Source: DASVNK01 sp036383895 (GTDB taxonomy: Bacteria > Verrucomicrobiota > Verrucomicrobiia > Limisphaerales > SXQI01). Taken from it: 64,000 bases of DNA. The first letter of the stretch is position 1, and every line of letters starts with the position of its first letter. Below, in pieces: positions 49,301 through 58,214 of the stretch. A program made the position numbers and the translations under genes. The stretch lies in contig DASVNK010000063.1 of NCBI GenBank assembly GCA_036383895.1, forward strand, positions 124,001-188,000, read 5' to 3'. The notes beneath the pieces were generated by a model, which had not been told where the DNA came from, ran no database searches, and was given only the letters and a program-made list of their open reading frames with translations.

Positions 49301-51763
49301 GGCTGGAATCCAGCGCGGGTGCTCAATGAGAAAGCGATACATATCGACGATGTAAAGCGCACCGTCCGGCCCGGAACGAGCCTGCACCGGCCGAAACCAA
49401 TTATCGCGCGAACTGAGAAATTCGGAGTTCTCTTCATCAGCCGCACGCTCGCTGGTCATGGCGAGATTCAGATGAACGATTTCGCGATGGACTAGATTAT
49501 GGACCGGTTCGCAGGTGAACGCGTTTCCGTAATACTCTTCGCCCAGGAGCGTATCGCGATAAATGCCAACGCCGCAGGCCGAGGTGGTGCGATTCACGTG
49601 GCCGGGATCGTTAAAACGTTCCAATGTGGGGCTGGTGGGAAAAAGGCGATTGCCTTCAGGTCGCGCGGTCAATTCGCGAGTGGAAGCGGGCGCGGGCGTG
49701 TGCGAGTTCCGGCGGATGTAGTTATCGGCGCTTCCGTGTTGCAGCAGCAGCCGGCTGTTGTCCGTGCCGAACCAATTGCCGAAATCGTCGCGGACTCGGC
49801 CCTGTTGGGTCAGGCCGCCGACCGTTTCCAATTTGCCGCTGACGGGATGAAAGCGGAAATCGCGATTCCGGATGTCGACGGGTTCCGGCGCGGCGGGAAA
49901 CAGTGAATTTTTCAAAGAGACGATTTTTCCGCCGAGCAGCCCATTGGCCCCGTAAATCCAGTTGTCGAGCCCGAGGTTCAGGCTGTTGACGCGCGCCTGG
50001 TAATTGTCAGTGAAAAAGCCGGTGAAGAGCTTCTCCACTTTGTCGGCCTTGCCGTCGTTGTTGGTATCCTCCGCGTAAAGAATGTCCGGTGCGGCGCAAA
50101 TGAAGACGCCGCGGTCCCAGGCTGTCACTCCGGTGGGAAAAGGAAGGTTCTCGAGGAAAACAGTCGCCCGGTCGTATTGGCCGTCTTGATTTTCATCGAC
50201 CAAAAATTTTACGCGGCCGCCGGGTTGCCAGTTCGCATCCAAGCCGCTGGGGTAATCATGCATTTCGCAGACCCAAAGCTTGCCGTCGGCGCCCCAATCG
50301 ATCGCGACTGGATCCTGAATGAGCGGCTCGGCGGCGACCAGTTCCACCTTCAGACCTGGTTTGGTCCTAATACTGCGCAATGCATCGGCCGCCGAAAGCG
50401 GTCGGGTGCCTTCCGTTCCAGGCGGCACTTTGAATGTCTCAGGAATTTGCGCTGAGACCGCACTGATGATGATTTGTTCAAGGCCGGGCGAGAACTTCTG
50501 CGGAAAATCGTAGTAAATCATCGCGTCGCCCCCTTCGTATCCGCCTTCCTTCAGAATGCGCTCGCTCGGAATGTAGCAACGTCCCTCGTTCGCATATCCG
50601 TTCACCCACAAGCGCGTGCGATCGAACTCGCGCTTCAGGCGCAGCGAATAATCGACGACCGTTTCGCCCGGGAGGAAAACTATCGCCAGGTCGTTCCCGA
50701 AAACCCACGTTTGGATCGGATAAATGATCTTCTCGGGAATCGGTTCGCCGCGATCGAGTCGCTCGAGATTTACCCGCGCATGATGACCAACTGCATCCTG
50801 TTGCCTGGCGCGGCGCTCCCATTCTTCGCGCGAACGAGCCGGAGCCAGCGGCAGATCGACCCGCCTGTAATGGATCTTCGGTCGGCTTGTGATCGGTTGG
50901 AGGCTCGATTCGACCAACCGCTTGATTTCCTGTGCTATCTCATCGCCTTGTTTCGCGCACACCTCGATGTTATCGCCGGTGGCACGCGAACTCGGATTGG
51001 AGTCAGCACCGCAACCGACCGACGCCATCGCGATCGCGCCTGGAAACAATTCCTCGATCCGATCCTGCGCGAAGCCGGCCCAATCACCGCTGATTTTATT
51101 GTTCGAGAGCGTGACGCAATGACACGCGTAGCTGAAATAAATCGCACGCAACTTCCCATCCGGCTCATGAACGGCAAGCATCGGAAGGTCATGATCAACC
51201 GGCCCGCCCTTCGTGCGACGATTCGTTGCGAAACCAGCGGTGCCCGTGGCCCACGAGACGCGCGCCGCACGAATGTCCTTGAAAGCTTCCAGCGCAACTT
51301 TCTCGAGAGCATCGATGAACTCAACGGTGTAACGATCGATATTTTTCTGGTGCTCGGGCGGAATCGGAACGCCAAAAAGCGTTGGGCACACATTCTTCAG
51401 CATCGGCGCGGTATGCGTGTGTGTCGCCGTGATCGTTAACCGTTCCTTGCGCAGCTTGATCTTCGGCCCGAGCCGCCGGGCAATCTCCATGGTGATCTCG
51501 TCTGGCACGCATAGGTTTTCCGCGGTGATCAGAATGGCAGGACCGTCCTGCGCGTCGTTAAACGCAAGTGCTTTGGCCCAAATCTTCTTCGTCACGCCTT
51601 CCGATTCCGTGCGCCTTCCGCCGAAGCCGCTCAGACGCACCGGATAATCCGGAGTGATATCGATCTCCGCGACTCCGATCTGCAAAAGCGATTCGGCTGC
51701 GCCGCTTGCCGTGGTGCTTAACCAGAGAGCCGCCGCAAAAATCGAGGAGACGAAAAAACGCAT
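46382..51763 (-). CDS. Giant exported mosaic: ceramidase-like domain, PVC dehydrogenase propeller, HEAT repeats, heme domain, CBM-like domain
   Basis: The 1,793-residue protein has a signal peptide (MRFFVSSIFAAALWLSTTAS). Residues about 30-445 resemble neutral/alkaline ceramidase: IGVAEIDITPDYPVRLSGFG, THTHTAP, and SYACHCVTLSNNKISGDWAG. About 467-840 is the Pirellula/Verrucomicrobium-type dehydrogenase propeller (AIDWGADGKLWVCEMHDYPS). Then come about 870-1230 HEAT-like helices. A heme motif lies near 1277 (CASCHALNGVGHDVGPDLAP). About 1428-1545 is a CBM6-like jelly roll (VAWSFQVDQPGAYDVYIDYA). The C terminus is HEAT-like again. Start codons at 51796, 51778 and 51763 are open. The first and second modules normally occur in separate proteins. 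A periplasmic enzyme acting on a glycolipid or sugar is possible. Confidence 0.85.
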   Translation of the reverse strand: MRFFVSSIFAAALWLSTTASGAAESLLQIGVAEIDITPDYPVRLSGFGGRRTESEGVTKKIWAKALAFNDAQDGPAILITAENLCVPDEITMEIARRLGPKIKLRKERLTITATHTHTAPMLKNVCPTLFGVPIPPEHQKNIDRYTVEFIDALEKVALEAFKDIRAARVSWATGTAGFATNRRTKGGPVDHDLPMLAVHEPDGKLRAIYFSYACHCVTLSNNKISGDWAGFAQDRIEELFPGAIAMASVGCGADSNPSSRATGDNIEVCAKQGDEIAQEIKRLVESSLQPITSRPKIHYRRVDLPLAPARSREEWERRARQQDAVGHHARVNLERLDRGEPIPEKIIYPIQTWVFGNDLAIVFLPGETVVDYSLRLKREFDRTRLWVNGYANEGRCYIPSERILKEGGYEGGDAMIYYDFPQKFSPGLEQIIISAVSAQIPETFKVPPGTEGTRPLSAADALRSIRTKPGLKVELVAAEPLIQDPVAIDWGADGKLWVCEMHDYPSGLDANWQPGGRVKFLVDENQDGQYDRATVFLENLPFPTGVTAWDRGVFICAAPDILYAEDTNNDGKADKVEKLFTGFFTDNYQARVNSLNLGLDNWIYGANGLLGGKIVSLKNSLFPAAPEPVDIRNRDFRFHPVSGKLETVGGLTQQGRVRDDFGNWFGTDNSRLLLQHGSADNYIRRNSHTPAPASTRELTARPEGNRLFPTSPTLERFNDPGHVNRTTSACGVGIYRDTLLGEEYYGNAFTCEPVHNLVHREIVHLNLAMTSERAADEENSEFLSSRDNWFRPVQARSGPDGALYIVDMYRFLIEHPRWIPAGRLSQIDMRAGADRGRIYRVVPTDRSLRPIRDLTKLKRADLAAALDSPNGIDRDRVHIELITRKDKNAIAKLQELAASAKLSQVRLQALAAADGISGNDWKQIQRALNDPASEVREHALRLAEPFLKKGNAQAEGVLQSILTLTNDPSLLVVRQLAFTLGESPAPQAGQALGSLAKAWLNNLEIRSAVLSSTVDHCGEVLTAVMSVEETTPGRANWIAPLVATAANSADPKVVQHAIAASLPIRNVPLDEGQMSALATLLENVERRGSRIENLLDASTNERLQAATTSARKIAQDNDASETKRAAAIKLLGRVSSDESLAVLTQAARNPSEILRRSALAALKRQKSPSVAKSILSQWPDTAPTARAELVRLLLEREEWSSALLKAVQENIVEPLEISHTDRQRLASINKPEIRDLAAKVLPVEAITGRAKVLEDYKTALTLVGNPIAGAAIFEKNCASCHALNGVGHDVGPDLAPLRARDTEYWIKNILDPNAVIEPRFVHYQVDLKDDRSLSGIIKNENANSLTLISGTGAAETISRADIATIRALSLSLMPEGLEQGIAPQHMADLIAFVRSGNTRKEIPGNNPQLVKAGPDGALLLAAANAEIYGDQITFESAYRNIGMWHSADDQVAWSFQVDQPGAYDVYIDYASAANAGGNSFILSVADASLNGKIATTGDDWSNYRQIHIGALTLTAGTHRAIFKPQAPIRTALIDLRTIAFTPAGKKPKWPIARQEAQIASASPGSDEVLRDPASVARFILDSTRPEPARASAINANPQFAAALIKEMTRDLKTGTPEEYVRVPWIWRVAIACGKRNDAAQIKQVFDVSLPLENEPLRDWQAVVIGGGIINGVSQRGLWPAERIGEILSGDNSLQARFTRALDLSATMADDEKVPSGTRYDALRMIPLQGWERRGPQLVRYLVKVTHPELQMGAISGLADINSPEASAALEAALSHLQGENLKLAKEALSRRKR

Positions 51764-51888
51764 GGCAATACGAGTCATACAAACTGAACCAAACAAATCA
51801 GCAAGGATTTACCACCTGAGGGAACAGCGACGAGAACGAGTTTTGGAGTTCCATTCGTCCACAGACTTCTTAAACTCTGCACGAATCC

Positions 51889-53250
51889 ATGAAAACGAAA
51901 GCATCCCTTTCACGTCGTTCATTTCTCACCCGCACTGCCATTGCCTCGAGCGCGTTCATGGTGGTGCCTTCGCATGTGCTCGGGCTGGGTGGGGCGCAAT
52001 CCGCCAATGAAAAATTGAACATCGCGGCGATTGGCTGCGCGGGCCAGGGCGCGGGGGACATCAACGGCATGAGCAGCGAGAACATCGTGGCGCTGTGCGA
52101 TGTGGATTGGCGTCACGCCGCAGGGACGTTCAAAAAATTTCCGAAAGCGAAACAGTACAAGGATTATCGGAAGATGCTCGACGAGCAGAAAGACATCGAC
52201 GCGGTGATCGTCGCCACGCCGGACCACATGCACGCGTTCGCATCGATGCACGCGATTCAGCTCGGCAAACATGTTTACTGCGAGAAGCCACTCACACATT
52301 CCGTGTGGGAAGCGCGCCAGCTTGCCGAAGCAGCCCGCGCAAAAAAAGTCGCCACGCAAATGGGGAACCAGGGGCAGGCTTCCGAAGGCACGCGCCAGCT
52401 CGCTGAATACATCCTGGATAACGCGATAGGCGCGGTGCACGAAGCACATATCTGGACCGATCGCCCTTCGCAGGGACTCTTCGGCGAATACTGGCCGCAG
52501 GGCGTGGGGCGTCCGAAAGAAACTCCGAATATTCCAGACACCCTGGATTGGGACCTATGGCTCGGGCCCGCGCCCGAGCGTCCCTACAATCCAGCTTACG
52601 TTCCGTTTAAATGGCGCGGCTGGTGGGATTTCGGAACGGGGGCGCTTGGCGACATTGGCTGTCATTCTTTTGACCCGGTCTTCCGCGCGCTGAAACTCGG
52701 CCACCCGACGAGCGTCCAGGCGACTTCCTCCCGCGTAAATAAGGAGACCTATCCCCTCGCCTCGATGGTGAGCTACCAATTCCCCGCGCGCGGCAATTTC
52801 CCGGCGCTCAAGCTCACCTGGTATGATGGCGGGTTGCGCCCGCCGCGTCCGGAGCAGATCGCTTCGGGCAAAAAGATGGGGCCGACCGGCGCGATGATTA
52901 TCGGCGAACGCGGCGTCCTCTTGAATTCCGGCGGACCATGGCGTTTGCATCCCGACAAGCTCGCCAGCGATTACGGTGAACCGCCGAAGAAACTTCCTCG
53001 TTCCCCAGGCCATCACAAAGAATGGATTGAAGCCTGCAAGGGGGGCGCGCCGGGCGGATCGAACTTTGATTGGGCGGGACCGCTGACTGAAGCGGTGCTG
53101 CTCGGAAATGTCGCGCTGCGACCGGACCTGCGCGAAGAACTCACTGGCCGCGCCCTGCTGTGGGATCCGAAGGAACTCAAATTCACCAACTCCGAAGAAG
53201 CGACCGGCTTCCTGCGGCGCGAATACCGGAAGGGGTGGAAGTTGGTATGA
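51889..53250 (+). CDS. Tat-exported Gfo/Idh/MocA-family oxidoreductase
   Basis: This 453-residue protein has a Tat signal (SRRSFLTRTAIASSAFMVVP), then a Rossmann fold beginning KLNIAAIGCAGQGAGDINGM, with VALCDVDWRHAAGTFKKFPK. The family motif CEKPLTH appears in GKHVYCEKPLTHSVWEARQL, carrying the catalytic Lys. A C-terminal beta domain starts around WWDFGTGALGDIGCHSFDPV. The exported members in this phylum have many paralogues that act on sugars or inositols, usually with a bound NAD(P). Export of a redox enzyme with a bound cofactor fits the Tat route. The stop overlaps the next gene's ATG by four bases. The substrate is unknown. Confidence 0.92.
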   Translation: MKTKASLSRRSFLTRTAIASSAFMVVPSHVLGLGGAQSANEKLNIAAIGCAGQGAGDINGMSSENIVALCDVDWRHAAGTFKKFPKAKQYKDYRKMLDEQKDIDAVIVATPDHMHAFASMHAIQLGKHVYCEKPLTHSVWEARQLAEAARAKKVATQMGNQGQASEGTRQLAEYILDNAIGAVHEAHIWTDRPSQGLFGEYWPQGVGRPKETPNIPDTLDWDLWLGPAPERPYNPAYVPFKWRGWWDFGTGALGDIGCHSFDPVFRALKLGHPTSVQATSSRVNKETYPLASMVSYQFPARGNFPALKLTWYDGGLRPPRPEQIASGKKMGPTGAMIIGERGVLLNSGGPWRLHPDKLASDYGEPPKKLPRSPGHHKEWIEACKGGAPGGSNFDWAGPLTEAVLLGNVALRPDLREELTGRALLWDPKELKFTNSEEATGFLRREYRKGWKLV

Positions 53251-54038
53251 TTGCTGAGCCTTTCATTGACGCACCGCGCGCTGATCGTTACGTTGTGCCG
53301 CTACAAAGCACGATGCTCCCTGTTATCGAAAACCTTCTCGTCCTTCAGGAACGCGACCGTAAAATCATGCGGATCGAAGCGGAACTCGCCAACCTTGCGC
53401 CGGAACGCGTTGCGCTCGACCAGCGCGCGGAACGGGCCAAGACCCAGGCCGATGCCGGAAAAACCAAAGCAAGGCAGCTCGAATCCGACCGCAAGAAGCT
53501 CGAACTCGACGTGGAAGCGAAAAAGGGATTGATCGAGAAATATTCCCTCCAACAATTTCAAACGAAAAAAAACGAAGAGTATCGCGCCCTCGCGCACGAA
53601 ATTGAGACGTGCAAGCAGGCGATCTCCAAATTGGACGATGAACAGCTCGCCCTCATGGAGCAGATTGACGTCGCCAACCGCGAAGCCACAGAAGTCACGA
53701 AGGAAGCAGCCGCAGTTCTAAAAGACGTGGAACTGGCCCGCACTTCTCTCGCCGATAAAGAAGTTCGCCTGAAGCGCGAACTGGCCGAATTGAAATCCGA
53801 TTACGCGAAGCTCGAAGAAGCGGTCGAGGAAAGTGTGCGCGACCGTTACATTCGCCTCCGCAAGCAACGCGGCGCAAACACGGTGGTCGGAATTGATCGC
53901 GGATTTTGCGGCGGGTGCCATATGAAATTGCAGAAGCAAGTGATTCTCTCCTGCCAGGCTCAGCAGGAAATCGTCACCTGCCCCCAGTGCAGCCGAATTC
54001 TTTATTTTACGCGCGAGATGGATTTGGCCGTTGCGTAA
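53247..54038 (+). CDS. Coiled-coil protein with C4 zinc ribbon
   Basis: The 263-residue product is a long coiled coil (about 30-205; for example ELANLAPERVALDQRAERAK and LDDEQLALMEQIDVANREAT) followed by a zinc ribbon, FCGGCHMKLQKQV with a second pair CPQCSR. The layout matches the zf-RING_7/FlgZ-like C4-type zinc-ribbon family (including chlamydial CdsZ), which is widespread and linked to secretion or nucleic-acid functions. I chose the ATG at 53247 (overlap ATGA with the oxidoreductase, GGAAG upstream). The family start MLPVIENLLVLQERDRKIMR at 53313 is the alternative. It is 33 bases before the CobW-like GTPase gene. Confidence 0.85.
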   Translation: MIAEPFIDAPRADRYVVPLQSTMLPVIENLLVLQERDRKIMRIEAELANLAPERVALDQRAERAKTQADAGKTKARQLESDRKKLELDVEAKKGLIEKYSLQQFQTKKNEEYRALAHEIETCKQAISKLDDEQLALMEQIDVANREATEVTKEAAAVLKDVELARTSLADKEVRLKRELAELKSDYAKLEEAVEESVRDRYIRLRKQRGANTVVGIDRGFCGGCHMKLQKQVILSCQAQQEIVTCPQCSRILYFTREMDLAVA

Positions 54039-54071
54039 TGCATCTTCCCGCAGCAAAGTTATCGGTACCGC

Positions 54072-55184
54072 ATGAAACTGGAGAATCCCCAGGCCAAAAA
54101 GCCACGGTTCATTCTCATCGGCGGTTTCCTTGGCGCAGGTAAAACCACAAGCATTCTCCAGCTCGCCCAGCGTCTCGGTCCCACCGCTGGCACGCTCGGC
54201 GTGATCACCAACGACGAAGGAACTCAACTCGTCGATACACCCCAACTTCGCACCGCCGGCTTTATCGTCGAAGAAATTTCTGGCGGAACCTTCGCTTCGC
54301 AGATGAGTCCATTCGTGGAGGCTATTCGCCGATTGATCGATTCACGTTGCCAGATCATCTTTGCGGAATGTTCCGGCACGTCTGCTGAACTTCGCTCCAA
54401 GGTTCTCGATGTGCTCGCGGCAGAACTCGGCGACGCACTCGAAATCGCGCCGCTCAGCGTGGTCCTTGATTCGGTGCGTGCCGTACGCGTTCTCCGCCTG
54501 CAATCCGGCGGCGGTTTTTCCGAAAAACTCGCTTACATTTATCGCAAGCAAATTGAAGAAGCCGAACTGCTCGTTGCAAACAAAACCGATCTGTTTCCAG
54601 CCGCGCAACTCTCGCAATTACGCGAGGTTATCGGAGAACTCGCGCCGAACGCTACCCTGCTGGACGTTTCCAACCGGCATGCGACCGGACTGGACGAATG
54701 GCTGAATTGCCTTACCGGGAAACAGCACACCACCGCGCATCTTTCGGCTCTGGACAGCGGTGTGTTCGCGGACGCCCAGGCGCTTCTTGGCTGGCTGAAT
54801 TGCACCGTGAACGTCTCCTCGGTGCGATATTTTGACGGCGCCAAACTCCTTACCGATCTTGCCACCGCTATCCAGTCTGCCCTCAAGCAGGACGCGGTCG
54901 AAATTGCACATCTCAAAATTCTTCTCCGTGCTGAAGACTACTCCGAGGGAGGCGAGGAATTTGCGATCGCCAACCTGGTTCGCAGCGACGCCTCGCCCGA
55001 ACTTCATGGCGAAATTCGAGAACCGGTGCAACGCGCGGAATTAATCCTAAATTTGCGCGCGGAAACAAAACCGGACCTCCTCCACGCCGCGGTGAACCGC
55101 GCCCTGCTCGAAATCGTGGAACGCTCGCCCGAACTTTTCGCGCGCATGGAACATTGCGAACACTTCCGGCCCGCCGCCCACTAG
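54072..55184 (+). CDS. CobW/COG0523-family GTPase without the CxCC metal motif
   Basis: This 370-residue protein has the G1 loop GGFLGAGKTTSILQLAQRLG near residue 17, switch region GVITNDEGTQLVDTPQLRTA, and the base-recognition motif VANKTDLFP. COG0523 GTPases normally carry a CxCC metal-binding motif in a GCxCC turn; here the corresponding EEISGGTFASQMSPF has no Cys, so it may not hold the usual metal. The C-terminal CobW_C part is poorly recognisable. Such GTPases insert metal into target enzymes in the cytoplasm. It converges with the HAD phosphatase and overlaps its end by four bases. The upstream zinc-ribbon gene is close enough for an operon. Confidence 0.87.
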   Translation: MKLENPQAKKPRFILIGGFLGAGKTTSILQLAQRLGPTAGTLGVITNDEGTQLVDTPQLRTAGFIVEEISGGTFASQMSPFVEAIRRLIDSRCQIIFAECSGTSAELRSKVLDVLAAELGDALEIAPLSVVLDSVRAVRVLRLQSGGGFSEKLAYIYRKQIEEAELLVANKTDLFPAAQLSQLREVIGELAPNATLLDVSNRHATGLDEWLNCLTGKQHTTAHLSALDSGVFADAQALLGWLNCTVNVSSVRYFDGAKLLTDLATAIQSALKQDAVEIAHLKILLRAEDYSEGGEEFAIANLVRSDASPELHGEIREPVQRAELILNLRAETKPDLLHAAVNRALLEIVERSPELFARMEHCEHFRPAAH

Positions 55185-55861
55185 CGCCCCAGCAACTCGC
55201 TGACGGAAATTTGCCCAACGTGGTCGACAGCCCAGGTCGGGTTACTTTTCGCCAACTCCTCTTTCTTATACTCGCCGGTTCCGACCGCCAATACTCTCGC
55301 GCCGATCGATTGTCCGCACAAAATATCCAACGGCGTATCGCCAATCACTACGATCTCTTCCCCGCGCAGTTTGCGTTCCAGTGTTTCGCTCCCTCGATCC
55401 CGTGCAATTCCGGCAATGCAATTCCGATCCTCATGATCATCCGCGAATGCGCCTGTCGTAAAGTGATGCCAAAGCCCGTAGTGCATGAGCTTCAGTTCGG
55501 CGCCGCGCCGAATATTTCCGGTGAGTAATCCGAGCATCGGCTTTTCGGGAACGCGTTTTAATTCATCGATCATCGAATGAATGCCTTCGCAAACGCCGCC
55601 CGTGCAACTCTTCAACAGCTCAGTTAAAAACTTCGGATAATGTTCGAAGAACTTCTGGAAATTTACTTCGGCACATTCCACCCCGAACAATGTAAACGCC
55701 TCGCGAACGAGCGAAACGTCCGTGCGGCCCGCAAACTTCATTCGCTTCGCGGCATCCTTCAGCCCGAAAATTTCCGTGAAAGTCGCATCAAACGCGCGCA
55801 CGCCCGCGCCGCCGCTGCGAATGAGAGTGCCGTCGATATCGAACAAAACCAGTTTTACCAC
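55181..55861 (-). CDS. HAD-superfamily phosphatase (phosphoglycolate-phosphatase-like)
   Basis: The 226-residue product begins VKLVLFDIDGTLIRSGGAGV, HAD motif I with the nucleophile Asp. It has a helical cap, motif II-like LGLLTGNIRRGAELKLMHYG, a Lys-bearing stretch with RKLRGEE and motif IV IVVIGDTPLDILCGQSIGAR. The length and cap type I are those of phosphoglycolate phosphatase-like enzymes, which remove phosphate from small metabolites. The substrate is not shown by sequence. It is on the strand opposite to the CobW-like gene and overlaps its last four bases. A gap of 53 bases separates it from the kinase gene on the same strand. Confidence 0.87.
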   Translation of the reverse strand: MVKLVLFDIDGTLIRSGGAGVRAFDATFTEIFGLKDAAKRMKFAGRTDVSLVREAFTLFGVECAEVNFQKFFEHYPKFLTELLKSCTGGVCEGIHSMIDELKRVPEKPMLGLLTGNIRRGAELKLMHYGLWHHFTTGAFADDHEDRNCIAGIARDRGSETLERKLRGEEIVVIGDTPLDILCGQSIGARVLAVGTGEYKKEELAKSNPTWAVDHVGQISVSELLGR

Positions 55862-55914
55862 GCGCCCGAGAAGTTACCCATCAACGCTCCGCGAACCAGA
55901 AATTTTTCCGCCGA

Positions 55915-57162
55915 TTATTTTCCCGTCGGCTGCGGAGCCTGCGGCAAGGTGCCTGCAGTATACGGAAGCGTTGCTTCCATCCGCGCCGAAGCCGAATTCT
56001 TCGGCAACGTGACAATCACTTCGGTCCCCTTCCCGCTCGCGGGTATCGCCATGTGAATGCTTCCGCCGAACGACCGCACGATTTCGCGCGCAAGATACAA
56101 TCCCACGCCATTGTGCGGCGCGGGCTTGGTGGTGAAGAACGGACGAAAGACCTGCTCCTGTAGATCGGGCGCAATGCCGGGACCGTTATCCGCAATATGA
56201 ATGCGATGCGTATCGCCAGTCGTTTGTAACCTGACGTCCACGAGAGCTTCCGGCCGGCCGCCGACAGCCTCGATCGCATTGTTCAATAAATACAATAACG
56301 CGCGCGCCAGTTCGCTCGGGCGCCCAACCCAATCGGAACTCGCGGGAAGATTCGATCGCAGGCTGATCTTGTTTATCACCACCTGGAAGTTCACCATCGT
56401 GAGCAAATCTTCCAACAATTGTGCCAGCGAAACCGTAATTGCATGACGGCTATTCTGCGCGATCAAAAGCAAACTGCGCAACTTCTGCCCGGCACGCTGC
56501 AAGCTCGAATCGATGATCTGCAAACGATTCAGTGTGTTCGTATCGAGATTGTCATCCATGCAGAGCAACTGCACGCTGCCGAGCGCTGCGGCCAATGGAT
56601 TGTTGATCTCATGCGCGAGACTTGCGGCGAGTTGACCGAGCGTCTTTTGCCAATGCTCGCCGAGCATCTCCTGGTGAAGCTGATTGATCGTCTTCTGCAG
56701 GTGAAGCTGCTCCTTAAGTTGGTCCTGCAAAACTTTGACGCGCAACGCTGATTTGGTGCGCGCGAGCAACTCCGCCTGCTCCACCGGTTTGGTGAGATAA
56801 TCATGCCCGCCCACTTCGAGACCGCGGATCTTGTCCTGCATCTCGTAACGCGCGGTGAGGAATAGAACCAAAATATCCTTCGTGCGGTCCTGCGCCTTGA
56901 TCCGTCGGCAAACTTCGTAGCCGTCGAGGTTCGGCATCATCACATCGAGAATGACCAGGTCTACCAGTTCCTTCTCCAGAAATTGCAGCGCCGAAGCCCC
57001 ATCCGAAGCGGTAAAACACTCCATCCCCGCGTTCTGCAGACGTATCTGCAGCAGCCGCAATGCATCCCGCTGATCGTCCACCGCCAGCACTCTTGCCTTG
57101 TGCTCGGTGACCGCCGCGGGAGTCTCTTTTCTCCCTGTATCCATTACCGCAGGCTCGACCAT
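55915..57162 (-). CDS. Hybrid response regulator-histidine kinase
   Basis: This 415-residue protein reverses the common order: an N-terminal REC domain (RVLAVDDQRDALRLLQIRLQ, Asp73 in DLVILDVMMPNLDGYEV, LTKP) is followed by a short coiled coil and a HisKA domain with His184 in SLAHEINNPLAAALGS. The HATPase_c part has ALLYLLNNAIEAVGG, IHIADNGPGIAPDLQEQVFR and VGLYLAREIVRSFGGSIHMA. There is no membrane span. REC-first kinases usually sense through a partner kinase. The Pro-rich end (TLPQAPQPTGK) is probably disordered. No cognate partner lies next to it; transaldolase starts 66 bases away on the other strand. Confidence 0.9.
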   Translation of the reverse strand: MVEPAVMDTGRKETPAAVTEHKARVLAVDDQRDALRLLQIRLQNAGMECFTASDGASALQFLEKELVDLVILDVMMPNLDGYEVCRRIKAQDRTKDILVLFLTARYEMQDKIRGLEVGGHDYLTKPVEQAELLARTKSALRVKVLQDQLKEQLHLQKTINQLHQEMLGEHWQKTLGQLAASLAHEINNPLAAALGSVQLLCMDDNLDTNTLNRLQIIDSSLQRAGQKLRSLLLIAQNSRHAITVSLAQLLEDLLTMVNFQVVINKISLRSNLPASSDWVGRPSELARALLYLLNNAIEAVGGRPEALVDVRLQTTGDTHRIHIADNGPGIAPDLQEQVFRPFFTTKPAPHNGVGLYLAREIVRSFGGSIHMAIPASGKGTEVIVTLPKNSASARMEATLPYTAGTLPQAPQPTGK

Positions 57163-57228
57163 TTATTAGTTGAAATCCGGGCGTTCAGTCCTACGCTCCC
57201 TTTAGCGAGGATCGATTCACGAATTTCA

Positions 57229-58200
57229 ATGAACTCATTACTTAGTCAACTCAAACAGTTCAGCATCATTGTAGCCGATACCGGCGACTTCGAAAGTATC
57301 CGCAAGTACCAGCCGCGCGATGCCACGACCAACCCGACCCTCCTCCAAAAAGCAGCGGAGATGCCGGAATACAGCGAACTGGTGCAACGCGTCCTCCGGG
57401 AAGTAAAGACCACTTCAATCCCGGCAAGTCAACACGTGCAACTCGCTTTTGACCGTTTAGCAATCGCGTTCGGGATCGAGATCCTGAAGATCGTCCCAAA
57501 TAGGGTATCGACAGAAGTTGACGCAAGGTTGAGCTTCGATCTCCCCGCTTCCGTGCGCAAAGCCAAGGAAATCATCGAGATGTATCAAAAAGCGGGCATC
57601 GGCCGCGAACGCATTTTGATCAAACTCGCCTCCACTTGGGAAGGCATCTGCGCTGCCCGCGAACTGAAGAAAGATGGAATCAACTGCAATCTCACCCTGC
57701 TCTTCTCCTTCGCTCAAGCCATTGCCTGCGCCGAGGCCGAAGTTCAACTCATCTCCCCCTTCGTCGGCCGCATCCTCGACTGGCACAAGAAAAACAGCGG
57801 ACGCGATCAGTATCCCGCCCCCGAAGATCCTGGCGTTGTCTCGGTGACGCAGATTTACAACTACTACAAGAAGCACGGCTACAAAACGGAGGTGATGGGC
57901 GCCAGCTTCCGGAACGTCGGCGAAATCCTCGAACTGGCCGGTTGCGACCTCCTCACCATCAGCCCCTCGCTCCTTGAAGAACTCGCGAAAACACCCGGCA
58001 CCGTCACTCGCAAACTCACCCCCGAGAAAGCCGCCGCCTCCGACCTTCCAAAACAATCCCTTAACGAAAGCGCCTTCCGCTGGCTGCACAACGAAGATCA
58101 GATGGCCACCGAAAGACTCTCCGACGGCATCCGCTCCTTCGCCGCGGACGCGATCAAACTCGAAAAATCTCTCGCGAAGAAGTTCGCTGAATTAAAATAA
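57229..58200 (+). CDS. tal: Transaldolase
   Basis: The 323-residue enzyme has the class I transaldolase pattern: MNSLLSQLKQFSIIVADTGD, KYQPRDATTNPTLLQKAAEM, VSTEVDARLSFDLPASVRKA, and the Schiff-base Lys region RILIKLASTWEGICAARELK. The C-terminal parts VTQIYNYYKKHGYKTEVMGA and LLTISPSLLEELAKTPGTVT are also conserved. It moves a three-carbon unit between sedoheptulose 7-phosphate and glyceraldehyde 3-phosphate in the pentose phosphate pathway. The length fits TalB-type enzymes. I chose the ATG at 57229 and not the longer open frame because it gives the family N terminus and avoids the divergent kinase gene. It could act on products of xylulokinase (21256). Confidence 0.96.
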   Translation: MNSLLSQLKQFSIIVADTGDFESIRKYQPRDATTNPTLLQKAAEMPEYSELVQRVLREVKTTSIPASQHVQLAFDRLAIAFGIEILKIVPNRVSTEVDARLSFDLPASVRKAKEIIEMYQKAGIGRERILIKLASTWEGICAARELKKDGINCNLTLLFSFAQAIACAEAEVQLISPFVGRILDWHKKNSGRDQYPAPEDPGVVSVTQIYNYYKKHGYKTEVMGASFRNVGEILELAGCDLLTISPSLLEELAKTPGTVTRKLTPEKAAASDLPKQSLNESAFRWLHNEDQMATERLSDGIRSFAADAIKLEKSLAKKFAELK

Positions 58201-58214
58201 TGGCGTTTCGATTC

